The position numbers and the translations under genes were made by a program. This document shows, piece by piece, positions 42,900 through 55,204 of a stretch of DNA of 64,000 nt (positions within the stretch are counted from its first letter, which is position 1; every line of letters starts with the position of its first letter). The DNA comes from Nitzschia sp. DOCU1 (taxonomy: Eukaryota; Bacillariophyta; Bacillariophyceae; Bacillariales; Bacillariaceae), in contig OX595999.1 of NCBI GenBank assembly GCA_951394045.1, forward strand, positions 248,001 through 312,000. Direction: 5' to 3'. The notes beneath the pieces were generated by a model that did not search any database, was not told the DNA's origin, and saw only the letters and a program-made list of their open reading frames with translations.

Positions 42900-43963
42900 A
42901 TTTCATGTTTCATTCAAAGAGCCGTGTTTGGTTGTTTACAGATTGGTGAACGGAGACAATGTGAAAGACAAGGATATTCAACACAAACTACAATGGAGAT
43001 GTCGTGTTGGGAATTCAACCTTGGGCCAACTGCTCGACACAATTACAAACGTGGCTCTCGTATCATGCACAGCATTCGCATTTAGTCGTGTATGTTGCCG
43101 GATTGCAAACGCTTGGTTCCTTATCCATATCATATGACAAGCATGGTCATGCTCGATGTATTTCCACCTATGCCTACAGTATCAAAATCCTTTTAATAAC
43201 AACAAGTCGGCCTTGCAAGTCACTTTTCAACGTGGCACTGGAACGGATTTGTCAGGAAGACATCAATCGGCCCGAAAATTTCGATATGAATATTATTGGA
43301 TTTGGCTTCAACACTACAGTATGCCAAAGAAACGCAAATATGGTTGGTGGATTTTCGGGACTTGATTTTCCAATCCAATCCCATGCAACACTGGTCCTTA
43401 AAAGGCAAATTGAGTTCGACCACCTTGCATTTGTTTGAAGAAGCCCAACAACGTCGCATCTTTGAACTGGATAGATTTACGGGTAAAATGATTGCCGATT
43501 TTTGGGGACCTGGCATGGTTGCTGCCATAGGCAATCAAACCGTTTTGTGTAGTGGAGTTACCTTGGGAGGAAAGTGGCCATGGAACAATACTTGCTGAAA
43601 ATGCAATGGCACATGGATAATTTATTGGGCAATCAAATGGGCAAGGGAGATCAAGCTCATCATAATGTCTTGTATTACATGAGAGAATTGAATGTAGAAG
43701 GTATTGATTCGATTCAAGTATGGAAAAATTTCCAAGGTCCCGACTACGGGATATACCTATCAAGGATTATTGGGCAAACAACAACCCGTGGTAGACTCAC
43801 AAGGCCAAGCCGTGCCCATTGTTCATCAATTTGATCGTTCGCGGTCGCTGACGGAATTGTTTCAAACCAAACGTCAGCAAATATGGCAACCCCATGCGGA
43901 ACAGTTAGTGGGAATGAATTTGACATACGATACAACAACAAGTAAGGGACGAAAACCAAGCTA
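42900..43963 (+). pseudogene. Frameshifted glycosyltransferase-like pseudogene
   Basis: Successive pieces in three frames make up one protein family: ARKFRYEYYWIWLQHY (frame of 43156), then IWLVDFRDLIFQSNPMQ and ..IGNQTVLCSGVTLGG (frame of 43296), then AMEQYLLKMQW..GKGDQAHHNVLYY (frame of 43574), then VVDSQGQAVPIVHQFDRS (frame of 43704). The DxRD-x-x-FQ-x-P and CSG motifs resemble a nucleotide-sugar transferase-like family common in diatoms; that assignment is tentative. At least three frame changes (near 43316, 43572 and 43742) have no GT-AG introns, so the gene is dead. Confidence 0.6.
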
Positions 43964-44705
43964 GCTATTGAGCGAAAGTATAGTTTGACAAGGAATATAT
44001 ATGGGCCAGGTCTTGTATGAATCTTGGGCGGAGCACAGGCCTTTTATCATGGAACAATGGTCGCGCTGCGCTTGTGTTGAGGTAATGAGATGCCAAAGGA
44101 ATACAAGGCTCTGGACAGAGCAGCTACTAGCTGTATGGAATCCACACCAGCCAGAAAGCGAGGAGGACGGAGGCGCCATTCCAGGAATGACGAGAATAAA
44201 GTGGCGACCGAGGTCGTAGTTTTTGTAAATCATGGGCGCATGTCTCTTTACCATTTTACTATTCTCTAAAGGAGCGGAATTTCCCTAGAAGTATCTGAAA
44301 TCCTACCTTGGTAGGAAGAATAAGCTAGCTAGGCAGAATGCATTTGGACGGACGGTCTTAGTAGACCGCCATGACGGCAAGGTCTGTCACCATCCATCCA
44401 GCATTTGTCATTTTGAAAGATTCTCCATTAATAATCCAGTTCTAGCCTAGCTAGCCTAGCTATCTACGGTAGTAGAAATGAATCGTCGTCGCTACAGAGT
44501 CGAAAATCATGACGGTTTCTATCCATCGTCATCGTAAGTTTTCGACTTTGATGAGGTGGTGGGCCTCACTTTTGCCCTCGGGGCGGATTTGATTTTTTTG
44601 CTCTAGCTAAAGCAGCAAGAGACCGAAGTTCAGAGGACAACTGTTTACATCTGTCCTAATGGCTGCTTGGTAGTTATTCCTTTCTACTAGTTAGCAAGAA
44701 GCCAG
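43964..44705. other. Intergenic
   Basis: No supported gene. A partial inverted repeat around 44499-44558 (GTCGAAAA..TTTTCGAC with CATGACG/CGTCATCG) is present. Confidence 0.4.
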
Positions 44706-45929
44706 CTACCCCCTAGCGTCAAATTCTTTCAGTAGGCGTACGACTTGCTGGGTAGTCATTTGTGCCATGAGTAGCCGTGCCTCCAATCCATAGTGAGCTT
44801 TAATATCCCCTGCGATTCGTTGGGGACTCAAGGACCGTGGTAATATAGCTGCTCCCCAGTCCACAAGTGTAACAGCAGCTTCACTGGCGTTTTGGGATAC
44901 TTGTTGTTGTTGCTGGTGCAATTGATGATGGATCCATTCGCTGGAATGTCGGTTCAATTTCAAAATGGCATCAATTCCATTGTTTTCGGCAAGGCCTGTC
45001 GTTCGCCACAATACACCATACGGACGACCATGTGGCTCGTGCGTTTGCCTTAGAATAGAGGCCATTCGACCGGCGCCAGACAATCCAAAACGATCCAGCC
45101 TTTCTTCAATGGGGATGTTTTGTTGCCTTCGTAGGAATCGCCACGTCGAATTTTGTAGTTCTTGTTCCAGGGCCGTAGTGTTGTTTTCTGTTCCCGACAC
45201 ATCACACTCGTCCGTTCGTATCGCTTCCCACACACCAACTCCCACTATAATCAAGGAATACCGCTGCAAGTCCCAGGCCGACTCCTGTGAAATTCGCCAC
45301 ACATCCTTGTAACAGCTTGCTCGCACATAATCAAAGGATCTGCTGCTATTGCTACGTGTCGCCACTTTTCGACATAAGCCTTCGTTCGTCCACATGCCAT
45401 CTCCCATTTCAGCTGTCAAATACTCTTGCCTTGCAGTGAGCCTTTGCTGAACACAGGAGTTTTCTTGAATGTTTCCTTTATAGGCATACTTGTTCACGTC
45501 AATAACCCTTGGGTTGTTGAGTTCGTCTACAGAAATAATCTCCGACGAAGAATCCAATATCCCATAAAGCGTAGCATAGGCTCGACGGGTTGTGGAATCG
45601 CCAATCCACAACACATCGAATTCGCTAAAAGCCTTTAGCATATCTTGTTTGGAATACAAAGGAACATGTGGGGGTGGAACGAATTGATTTCCGAACCAGC
45701 CGTAAGTCTGGTTTAACAGAGACTCAGTATCATGATCCGGCTGACATTTTACTCCTGTAAGAGCCTCCTCCGACCACCCTCCAGCACTCCCGCTAGCAGC
45801 ATAGACGCGAGTCTTGCTGAAAGTTATGACTTCTGCATTGTAAACCCACGACGCCAGGAATGCCACTCCCAGTGCGATGAAACGCAAGGATAGGCGGTGT
45901 AAATTTTTGAAAGCAACTTTAGGCATCAT
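44706..45929 (-). CDS. Type II membrane SGNH/PC-esterase-like protein
   Basis: 407 residues from the ATG at 45929. A membrane anchor lies at ~14-30 (SLRFIALGVAFLASWVY) and the rest should be luminal, with several N-x-S/T sites. VLWIGDSTTRRAYATLYG (~106-123) is the GDS nucleophile block of PMR5/Cas1-type SGNH proteins. VDWGAAILPRS..GDIKAHYG near the C-terminus supplies the Asp and His of the catalytic region. It could add or remove acyl groups on a glycan in the Golgi; the substrate is unknown. A Gln run (HQQQQQ) lies near the C-terminus. Confidence 0.65.
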   Translation of the reverse strand: MMPKVAFKNLHRLSLRFIALGVAFLASWVYNAEVITFSKTRVYAASGSAGGWSEEALTGVKCQPDHDTESLLNQTYGWFGNQFVPPPHVPLYSKQDMLKAFSEFDVLWIGDSTTRRAYATLYGILDSSSEIISVDELNNPRVIDVNKYAYKGNIQENSCVQQRLTARQEYLTAEMGDGMWTNEGLCRKVATRSNSSRSFDYVRASCYKDVWRISQESAWDLQRYSLIIVGVGVWEAIRTDECDVSGTENNTTALEQELQNSTWRFLRRQQNIPIEERLDRFGLSGAGRMASILRQTHEPHGRPYGVLWRTTGLAENNGIDAILKLNRHSSEWIHHQLHQQQQQVSQNASEAAVTLVDWGAAILPRSLSPQRIAGDIKAHYGLEARLLMAQMTTQQVVRLLKEFDARG

Positions 45930-47090
45930 CCTTCGTTGGATTCGACGCTGCTACCAACTCCCAGCAGCAGTGATAGGAATATCCCTGATGATACGATAAC
46001 GGGGAGCAACTAAATTAATGAGGGGTTGCTACTGAGGTGAGTGTTGTGCGCATTGGCGGCCGACAGGCGACCGTTGTTGACCGTTGGCCGGCTTGCGCGC
46101 CTGCCGGCATGGTCGGCCGGCTCGAGTTGCACTGGATGACCAGAGGGAAGTTCAACAATCCCCACTATCGTCCACTCTGTACTACAATGGCCTGAATTCC
46201 GGCTAACCCCCTATCTGAAATCCTCTACTAGTAGGAAGAAAAGCAAGCTATGCTATTTTTGAGCCTTTGGTGTAAGAAAGAACAGGACAGAAAGAGAAAA
46301 GCAGAGCCTTAACCTTCACTGCTGATATCTAGTAGTAACTAACAGCGCTGTATGGATGGTGTGGCAACAACGACAACAACAACAACTCCAAACACAGCAA
46401 CAGCCGATGCCACGCCAAACCGAGAAGGAGGAGTTGCAGAAAAAGGATATCGTACGATGGGATAAATGACTGTGTCTCTCCCATAGACGGACAGACAGAA
46501 TTTAGAGTTACGACCGAAAATTGGACGAATTTGGTCGTAATTTTTCGACGGACGGACGAAAATGGCGCCCCTGATGGGGAATTCCAAATTTAAAATTTGG
46601 ATTTTCGGGCTTATGTCCGGTCACGTAGGACTGTCGGAATTGTATACACGACTTCATTAGTCATACAAGTCCATTATACAGAAAGTGTATATTTTTCCGC
46701 ACTACCCGGCAGTAGTATGCCACGTTATTTGCATGGTGAGATGCCGCTACCGTGGGTACATTTGGAAATTTATACATCAATTCGTCCGAGCTGTATAATT
46801 TTCTGCCCCCACACGAGTAGCAATCGATCGTACGAGTAGCAGTCGATCGTACCTGTCGACTTGTTTGACCAATGCAGTCATTCAGGGATCATCAACTCTA
46901 TTGTAAGTCTGCACTTGGACGGCGACAATGGAACCGAGCTCTGTGCTTGCACCCATTGTCAATTTTGCGTCAGGTTGCCGCCAAGGTGCCTGCAAAAAAC
47001 AAATACGACAGTAGGCCTCTCATAGTAGGAGTCGTCGACAACATCATAATTGGTGCCCCCTCGTGCTAAAGTAGGGCTTTACCAGTATTG
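45930..47090. other. Intergenic with small palindromes
   Basis: No supported gene. It holds an inverted repeat at 46508-46540 (TTACGACC..GGTCGTAA) and a GACG-rich microsatellite. The octamer-plus TGTCCGG(C/T)CACGTAGG near 46614 also occurs near 41147. Confidence 0.45.
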
Positions 47091-47293
47091 AATGGTGATC
47101 GTTTTCGGATATTGCTCGTTTCCAAGGGATTTTTGTGTCAACAAACCAGCCAAGATTGAGCCGTATTTGCCCTGATCGGCGTTCTTCGTTCGTTGCGTCG
47201 GTGATCGTTTTCGGATATTGCTCGTTTCCAAGGGATTTTTGTGTCAACAAACCAGCCAAGATTGAGCCATATTTGCCCTGATCAGCGTTCTTC
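47091..47293. repeat. ~100-bp tandem duplication in the gag fragment
   Basis: Two adjacent copies, near 47091-47186 and 47199-47293, share GGTGATCGTTTTCGGATATT and continue similarly to GCGTTCTTC. The segment is single-copy in the other Copia (around 33826). Confidence 0.75.
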
Positions 47294-48205
47294 AGGTATA
47301 CATATGCCATGTATTGCTCATATGCCATTTTTTCACATGCGGCCTTCTTGTCTGCACTATTGGCATAGCAGGGCATGGATTTTGCAATTTTCGAAATAAT
47401 CACTCCAATACTTCTTTGGCAACCCTGAACCCCTTGGTGTACTCTTGAAGCATTTCCCCTTCCTTCTGCGTTGTCGTATGCACCGCAGTGAATGCATCGT
47501 ATACGATCGCCATGTTGTAGCAACTCTCTTGGTAGTTCAACGTGTGTTGCTTGATTGCTTTCAGCAATTCCCGCGGATTCTGTCTGATTGACGTTTCGTA
47601 ATCGGCACGAGCTTGTATCTTCTCTTTCATGCCTTTCGAGCAACGATCCAACAGGAATGCAAAAGCTTTGCCTTGGTTCTTGCTGTAAGCCTCCACTTGC
47701 TTCATGTAGATGGCGAACTTTTCCTTGAATTCCATCTCAAACTGCTTGTTTTCGGCGTTTTTCTTAGCGTTGTCTGTCTCGCCGCTGACCTGCAACGTAG
47801 GTTTGTGCATCAAAAAATTGACATCCATCAATGTGCTCAAAGATTCTGCAATATCATTGCCGTAGTCAAACGTTTGCTGAATGTGTTTGATGAGATATTC
47901 TGTTGTTGTCTCATAATCTGATGCTTGTTGTTTTGATGATCCCAAATAGTAAACGTAGTCTTCGATGGACTTCTTCACCGCCGGCTTGCTCTTGTTGGCT
48001 CCACGTCCTGGTCCATTCCTTCGATGGTCTCTGGACCGAAAATTTCCTCTTCTTCAACCGCTCATGGTCGGATAAACTTGTTGACAATTCGACTTCTTCC
48101 AAAGTTCAGTAACGTGCGCACTTGGTGTCTTCTTCGAACCTTTTCCAAGGCTCGGATTTCCACAAAGTTGCTTTTTTGACTCTTCAGCCGGTACTTTCTA
48201 TAATA

Positions 48206-48558
48206 TGTTGAAATTCAATTCACGTAGTGCCTGGTATCGCTTCCGTCTGTCCCTTGAACAGTCCGTGATTGAAATAGAATCTCGGTAGTAGAAGTAAAAA
48301 TCCAGTAGATCTGGTGATAGTCGTCGAGTCTAAGTTATTATAGAAAGTATGAGCTATTCCTTGTATTGTCCTCTTGTCTCTTTCTTTGTCCTCTTTAATC
48401 TTTCTTCGAATCTCTTCATCTCTCCATAGAAATCTCTCGCAGTAGTCATTGCCTGAGTCAGTCGTATTTGATTCGTGTTTCAATGGCTGTAATGCGCCTA
48501 ATTCTGTCCTCGTGATTCATATCATATGATTCATCATCGCGAAATATCGCGTCCAACA
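48206..48558 (-). repeat. Complete Copia LTR with intact Gypsy empty site
   Basis: 353 bp with TGTTG..CAACA ends. At 48447-48450 it carries CATT uninterrupted, the position where the Gypsy element sits in the other copy. Confidence 0.85.
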
Positions 48559-49270
48559 CCTATCTTTGCGGTTTTAAGGTGCAGTCGCCCGACAAAGATG
48601 TTGCTGGCGGGGCAGATCCACAAGCTTGCAGACGGCATTTTATGTCGGGGGAATTGGCAAATGGCGCCCAGACGTGGAGCGGGAACCAAAAGAGCCGATA
48701 AAAAGGATCCTCCGCTGTGTTGTCTCCAATTGTTGTCTCAAATGAATCGTGCCATTGTTGAGACTGGGAAACTGAGTACTAGGTTTTCATTCCCTAGTTT
48801 GTGCGTTGTTTATCAGGAGACAAAAAATTCGCACGACCGCACCAAATCTTCTGATCGCATTTAGTGTTGACAACTCAGGACCAACGATGAAGGCTTAGAT
48901 GTCATGGCCTTCGGCACTAAAGAGAATCGATTTGATGTGTGCTTTCGTGGCCATTAACTTATTAAGCTCTTCGCACTTTTTTGGTGCTCTACCAGCCTGA
49001 TGTAAAAGTCCACTACGAGAGAACCGACAAAAATATGGTTGACTCTAGAGCATGGAAATGCATGCGCGGTAGAGGTGCGAGGTCTGCTCGGAGTCTCGGG
49101 CTTCATAACAATTTTGATGGACATACAACACGGCGTATCGCGGGATAGGAAATCGTCGGAGTTGTACGCCGAAAACTCGTGGTAAAAGTTACACCGTGTT
49201 GTACGCTGGCAAGAAAATATGCAAAACTCTAAATCTCATCTTTGGCAACATCATCGGTCATACACTCTCC
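48559..49270. other. Segmental duplicate copy 2 flank and intergenic
   Basis: 48447-48985 matches 40600-41135. The rest is the upstream region of the CRAL-TRIO/DUF6824 gene. No additional gene is supported. Confidence 0.6.
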
Positions 49271-52200
49271 ATGCATCGATATGAAATGACGAAAAGGGAC
49301 CATCCGGACGTTGCACCAAGACACCCATTCCCACCTCTTTCTGACGATGATAATCAAAATTCTCGAATACAGATTACAAGTTCGGAGGCCTTCGAACTTA
49401 ACGAAATGCTGCAAGGTAACGGCATCGAGAAAGTTATTCAGATGCAAGAAGGTTCGGAGCTCTCAAGTGATACCACGATCGGAGGTGATGGCACTGTTGT
49501 GATGAACGCCACTTCCTCACCGGACCCCGACAAAGTGCAAGAGCTCGTTGCCACCGAGATGAAAGGCCTTACTCTAGACGAGAGAAAGGCGGTGTACGAA
49601 GATATTCATGGGGTGGCAGCTGTGGAGACCGAAACCCCTGAAGCCATTGAAAAGTTGATGGAAGAGTTTCGAGATGCTATCTCTTAACGGGATTAATTTG
49701 TGACTCCGCCCGTATCCACATTTAGCTATATTATTGAAACTCCGTCATCGCTGCTAGAATAGTCCTACCACACTGCACTAGTGCCCAAAAATTCTACATT
49801 CTATGCTATAACAGGGCGTCGCATTAGATTTTGCCTGCTACTTGATTTCGTGTTACTACAGGCGTTTGTAGTGACGCAGCTGCGCCATTTCGTTCGTTTT
49901 ACTCGAATTTGTGCCAAAAATTGGTGCGACTCAGTATGCCCTAGTTACGAGTGCTTTCGAAAGTTTCAGTAGGCAACTTACTTCAATTAGATACAATAGA
50001 CGTGAAATACTATGCGATTTGTTGCTTAGCTTTTGTTGATCGATTGTTACTACAGCCGAAATCGAACTAGTTGTTGTCACTTCGCTATCGCGTAATTTTC
50101 ACGCTGACGACCGTCCGGTTGACTCATCGGACCGTATAGTTGACTCATCGGACTGAAGTAACTACTGTGAATAGCGTAGCCACCAGGAGCTTTATAAACA
50201 TTTCAATGCAGCAGTCAGCTCTCTTATCATAGTCGAAAAATTGGTTACAGCTATTTGTAGCTAAACGAGGGTTTAACCAACATTACGGCTGTTGGGAGCG
50301 TCCAAGATGCCGGTTGAAATCAGTTGACTCGTTTGACTAGATTTACTACAGGGGAAAGCAACGTAACCAGCAGCTTTAGCAACAGTTTACTTCGACAAAT
50401 GTTTCAGGAATGCCTTGATTAACAATACAGTATATCTACTTTAACATAATGAGTGGTCTGTGCAGGATGACGAGCTGTTTAAAGTATTGTCGAAATGTGG
50501 CTCACCATCTTCGCGCGCGTGGCACCGGCGCTCTTCCGTCAAGTAGTAAGTGGTAAAGGTAGGCGATTGGGCCGATGCTGCCCATACGAAAAGAAAAGTG
50601 CTGACTACGCCGAAGACATTGGTGTGCGTCATAAAAAAGGTTTCTAGTCTGATTGGTGGTTATGGTAGTAACAAAGATAGGCAAATGTGGATACGGAGGT
50701 ATCCACATCCCCTAAAGAGATACGGAAAGTTCGGATCAAACCAGAGCTCGAGAAGGCGCTTTTTCTTAACCCCGACTACGTGATGGATCCCAAGAGTATT
50801 CTTATGTTTCTTCGTGCCGAAGACTATGATGTCAAACAGGCGGCGCAACGTATGACCAGGCATTATAAGCACAAGCTGGAGCTCTTTGGCATCGAAAGGC
50901 TTGCTAGGCCAATCCTCTTCGAAGACTTGATGGCAGAAGATCAAGATGCCGCCCTCACTGCCTTTTATCAAAAGCTCGCTCTCCCGGATCAGTCAGGACG
51001 AACTGTTTTGGTGATCTTCCCACATCTCTTAAGGTTCAAAGCTGCAGTCAATCAGGTGTGTCTTCAGGGTTGCTGGATTTTAATAACGCCCTGTGCTGAC
51101 GCTAAGCAGGAACGCGTTCGCTCACTATGCTCGTTGCTTTGTTCTTGTATCGTTGGTACCTCCTTCTTAAGGTTCGGGCTTTGTGGTATTTTCTCATGTC
51201 AGCGGTACAGGATGATGAGATGGCTCAGCGGAATGGCTTTGTTGCTGCAGTATTCTGCGCGGGTATCAAGGACAATAAGCCGCCCAAGGGTAGTCTGGAG
51301 CTGGGCCTAGCATCGTCCTTCTTGATCGAGACGGTTCCCTACAAGCTTCGTGCCTTTCATTTCTGCCACGACAGTGCGCTTCTTCGTCCTCTTCTAGCCA
51401 TCATACAAATGGCCATTGGATCTCGGGTCCGTCTACGCCTTCGAAGTCACTACGGTAAGAAGGGCCCTGTTGTGCTGTTGTTCTCTATCCCCTAAGCAGC
51501 AAATGAACGAAAGCAAATGGTCGTGATCTGCTGGTATTGTACCGCTCGTTCTGGTACCCATCCTCTCACCAACTCCTATTCTTTTGTCAACTCTCACCAG
51601 GATCTTACACAGAATGTAAGGATGCTTTGATACAGTTCGGGATACCCGTCGCACTTCTACCTTTGGATGAAGACGGCACAATGAAAATGGACGCTTTTAA
51701 CACAATGACGATTGAACTCAGGGAAAAAGAGAGAATAATACGAGCCAAACAAGACGAAGAAGAAGCTCAAGGTCGCATCCTGTTTCCGTCCTCAAACGAT
51801 ATCTTGCTCGGTCGTGGACGACCGTACCGTAAGTTGAACCTTCGGCTTTTTTCGAAAGCAGAAGTAGTCCGTTGCTGGCAACTGCGAGTCCTCCTCTCGT
51901 CCTCTGTCAGTCGTTCGACAAGAGGAAGTAGAGTCTACGGGCGGTCATACGTCCTGTTTCGGAATGAACGTGTCGCCGGAGTTTAGCGACGATATTTGCC
52001 CAACAGCAAAGACTTGATTGGGTTCGGGGCCTGCTAGTTGTAGACGAACTCCTTGCTTTTCGCTCGCTGGTGGACGAGAGGAGGGGCAGCATCTCCTCAA
52101 CGGATCATTCCTGCTTGAATTCTTGTTCGTCATTGTTGTCGCTAACGGCATAAGCAACCGCACTCCTTCTTCTTGCCTGCTCTCTTTCATTCCCCTCGCC

Positions 52201-53265
52201 ATGCATCTTGGCTTTGTTTTGACTCGGATGTTGCTGGCGACAGAGGACTTTCCAGGGAACTTGAAATTGGCAGAGTTGGTCGAGCTACATCGTCCAATGT
52301 ACAAGGCCCAAGGAAAACGCAACAAACCCGCGTACACTCAGAAGATTGTGGATATTGTCAGGAAGGATTTCAATGGCCGCTTTTTGAAGAAAGCTAGTGC
52401 TTCGGAGAACGAAGACGAAGAAAGAGCCGACGATGAAGCACTTTCTGCATCTGCTAACACAACTTCTTCTTCTGCGACAAAAGCTGATGACGGCCCTTGT
52501 GGTGCTTCCGAGGGGGGAAACATGTTTTCTTCATACTGGGTGGAAGTTGATGACGATATTGCCCGCAACAAAGTTGGGCACAGTTTTCGCACTATGCCCA
52601 AAAGAACAATATCCTCTACTACGCCATCCTCGTCGCCTACTTTTATGACAACAGAAGATGCAAGTAGTGGCGTCGACGCTGTTTTGTTGCCCGCTAGTAC
52701 TACGAGGGTGCCACGAAGCTTGACGACCAGGGAGGGACGCGACCATCGAAAGGAGTCGACAACAGCAGTGACCTTGCCGCCGCGTGGTTATGACGCCGTC
52801 GAAGCCAATTACAGCTTTTCAGGCACCATGTCCAGCACGACCAGGAGCAGCACGTCGTTGGGCAGTCGCACTGGCACACCTGCGCCCACAAGCAGCGGCG
52901 CTATAACAGCAAGCTCCTCGCCGCTGGGTGGTGGAAGTGGCGGCGAGGATGATGCTGTATTGGTGGATCAACAAGACTTCTTCTGCGGTTTCATGGATCG
53001 ATATCAACAACGAGAAGAACACCAAGGAGAACACGACACTAAGAAAGTAGCTTCATGCGCACACGTTGATGCTGGGGAAACTGCTGCTGCTAGTGGAGGA
53101 TTGGTTCCACATAAAAGCGCCGTGAATACGGCCTATGTTCAACCTAACGAAGATGGTGGTGTTCCTCCTCCTTCGTCGGGACGAAGCTTAAGAAAGCGAG
53201 CAAGGCAAGAACTCCCCCCTGGCACCGATGACGTTCTTGGTGACGATCATAATGTTTTCGTCTAG
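49271..53265 (+). CDS. CRAL-TRIO-like protein fused to a DUF6824-type domain; first exon separated by an insertion-like segment
   Basis: Coding parts: 49271-49684, 50714-51055, 51172-51454, 51601-51828 and 52244-53265. The last three junctions have GT-AG introns; joined length is ~762 residues. The N-terminal part (LTLDERKAVYEDIHGV) and the next part (ILMFLRAEDYDVKQAAQRM) belong to one CRAL-TRIO N-lobe family. HYGSYTECKDALIQFGIP ends the lipid-binding part. DILLGRGRPYQDFPGNLKL is the start of a DUF6824-like domain common in diatoms, followed by a Ser/Thr-rich tail with a final basic motif. Exon 1 ends at a TAA (49685-49687) with no donor site, and 50714 has no ATG, so the gene may be disrupted. 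The ATG at 49271 replaces a GTG start at 49196. Confidence 0.6.
49685..50713. mobile_element. Candidate ~1-kb insertion (MITE-like) in the CRAL-TRIO gene
   Basis: The segment separates two halves of one conserved protein, carries no gene and begins and ends at TAA (49685-49687 and 50713-50715). Near its ends are GTATCCACATTT (49712-49723) and AAATGTGGATAC (50683-50694), an inverted repeat, plus another GTATCCACAT at 50699. Terminal bases (CGGGAT / ATCCCC side) are weakly inverted. A 3-bp TWA target site suggests a PIF/Harbinger-like MITE, but removal leaves a one-base frame mismatch, so this is tentative. Confidence 0.4.
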
Positions 53266-54177
53266 TCTCAAACGATAACTTCGACGCACGAGGCGTTTCA
53301 ACAGCATGAGGAGGAGGGAGGCAACGACGATGCTGGTGGGCAAGAATATGAGGAGAAATAGCCTCACACTTTACTACCGGTAGCTCATACTCTAGTATCT
53401 ACTACGCGCTGCTCTAATAGTAGTAGTACTTTAGTAGCTAGTAGTACACCTTGCTGCGTCCAGTTTCTTGCAAGACTAGTGGAAGAACTAGTACTATTAA
53501 AGCAGCGACGAGTGCGCGCTATTCATTTCGCAGCTAGTACCTTGTTGGGCGGTGAACGCAGGGCTCTTTTAGTAGTAGTCTTCTTTGTTAGTTCAAAAAG
53601 CATAGCGTACGCACTGTCTACCTCGAAGACCGAAGCGGGGATCGATCTCTTCGCTTGCCGAAGCGATGTGTCAGTCGTAGGGGACCAAAGCGTGGGGAGC
53701 TGTTGCTACTCACTAGTAGTAGTTGCCGAAAGGGTAATCAGTGGGTGTCAGCTGTTTTCATATGTACGCATAGTACATACGGGTAGTACAGCGCGAGGAT
53801 ACACTCGCACGCGTTCGGTCGGCGTGCTGATCATCAATCCATACCCACATATTGGGGCAATTTTCTAGTGTTCCTGGCCGGCCGAAAAAAGAAGGGGGAA
53901 GGGGGAGAAATTCAGTGCAATTAGGGGGAGCATTTTGCCCATTTGAAACACCATACTGTGTCTTTGGCCACCACAAGAAGAATGAGTTCGAGTACTACCT
54001 AGCTACAGTACTATCATAACAAGACTACTGTCGTAGCTACCACCATACTAGTAACAATGAGCTAGTATGACCAGCAGCCAGCAGCAGCTCCAATGCAAGT
54101 AGTAAGAAGGGCGGGCGCTAGTAGCACACGAGGACCAGTAGCTCATAATATAGTGGCTGTCACAAAATACTATTCTA

Positions 54178-54835
54178 GTGGTGGCACCTATAGAGCTACC
54201 CTACTTTCCACTAGGAGCTACTACTAGCTAGGTCCTGCTGATACTCTAGCTAGTACTACTGGTGCTATGAATACTCTAATAGCACGCACAAGCAGCAAAG
54301 GAACGACAGGTGCTGACGTTAGTAGTAGTAAGAAGCAATAGCACCACCCCACTACTGGCAGCCAACTACTATTCCGGAGTATAATACAGATACCATTACT
54401 AGCTAGGTACTAGCTGCAGATAGTAAGTTGTGGTGGCTTGTTTACCAAAAACTGTGGTGGTTGTTCATGAAGCGGCCGCACGAGGGGGGACACGAGGACT
54501 GTTACTTGGGTGGCGTGGTGCCTTGGCAACTCCATGATAAAAGCCCGATGAGTAAGAAGAGGCTAATAGCAATAGCTAGCGGCAGTGGTGGTTGCAAAAA
54601 GATAGCTATTGTAGTGGTGGCACCAGTAGAGTAGCTAATTCTTCCACTACTAGCTACTACTAGTGAGTGAGTTCTGCTGATACACCAGTCTTAGCTACAA
54701 GTAGTAGTAGTAGCTAGCTAGTAGTAAGACTAGCACCACACCACTACTGCTAATAGTATATTGGTGATAATATATTGTAGCAGCAAACTACTATTCTGGA
54801 GTATGATACAGATATCTATCGCTACTACTTGTAGC
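54178..54835. repeat. Diverged direct repeat pair
   Basis: 54178-54418 and 54614-54835 share ordered blocks: GTGGCACC(A/T), CTACTACTAG, CTGCTGATAC, CACCACCCCACTACTG and AACTACTATTC(C/T)GGAGTAT. They are separated by ~200 bp of unrelated sequence. Confidence 0.6.
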
Positions 54836-55204
54836 TGTGTACTACTAGCAGCACCTGGTAACTTTGGGGGCGGCGGGAAAACCCAAATAATGGCGCGAAA
54901 GAGAGTCAAACAAGTCAAAAGACGGCTAATAATCTTTTTCATTAAGCATTTAGCTTTATATTTTATAAAGTAAAATCGCCGGTCAGTTTCATTAAGCATT
55001 TAGCTGTCTTTATTTTCAGAGTTGACACGCCCGTCCACCCTCATGAAGCACCAGGAACATGAGAGGGTTGCCCATATTGGTAAAATGAGACCGGGATCGT
55101 ATTTTCTGGTAGCCCGGCCACACAGTCTACGTCATCATACCCCATCCAAAATTGGAGTATTGGACCCATAGGATAGGGCGAGCGGGAGGTATGAAAATGC
55201 AACG

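Larger units (their letters stand above)
47091..48558 (-). mobile_element. Copia fragment: gag 5' half, leader and complete 5' LTR
   Basis: The gag frames (47044-47643 and 47400-47978, minus) match the gag at 33944-34750. They are followed by a ~125-bp leader absent from the first copy and a complete LTR. Protease, integrase and RT are missing. The right flank starts CCTAT and equals the flank of the first Copia, so this is a duplicate of the same insertion rather than an independent one. Confidence 0.8.

Noticed and set aside
53390..54750. CTAGTAGTA-rich stretches as possible centromeric or telomeric satellite
   Set aside because: No regular unit or array is present; these look like dispersed simple sequence, which also occurs thinly in other intergenic regions.
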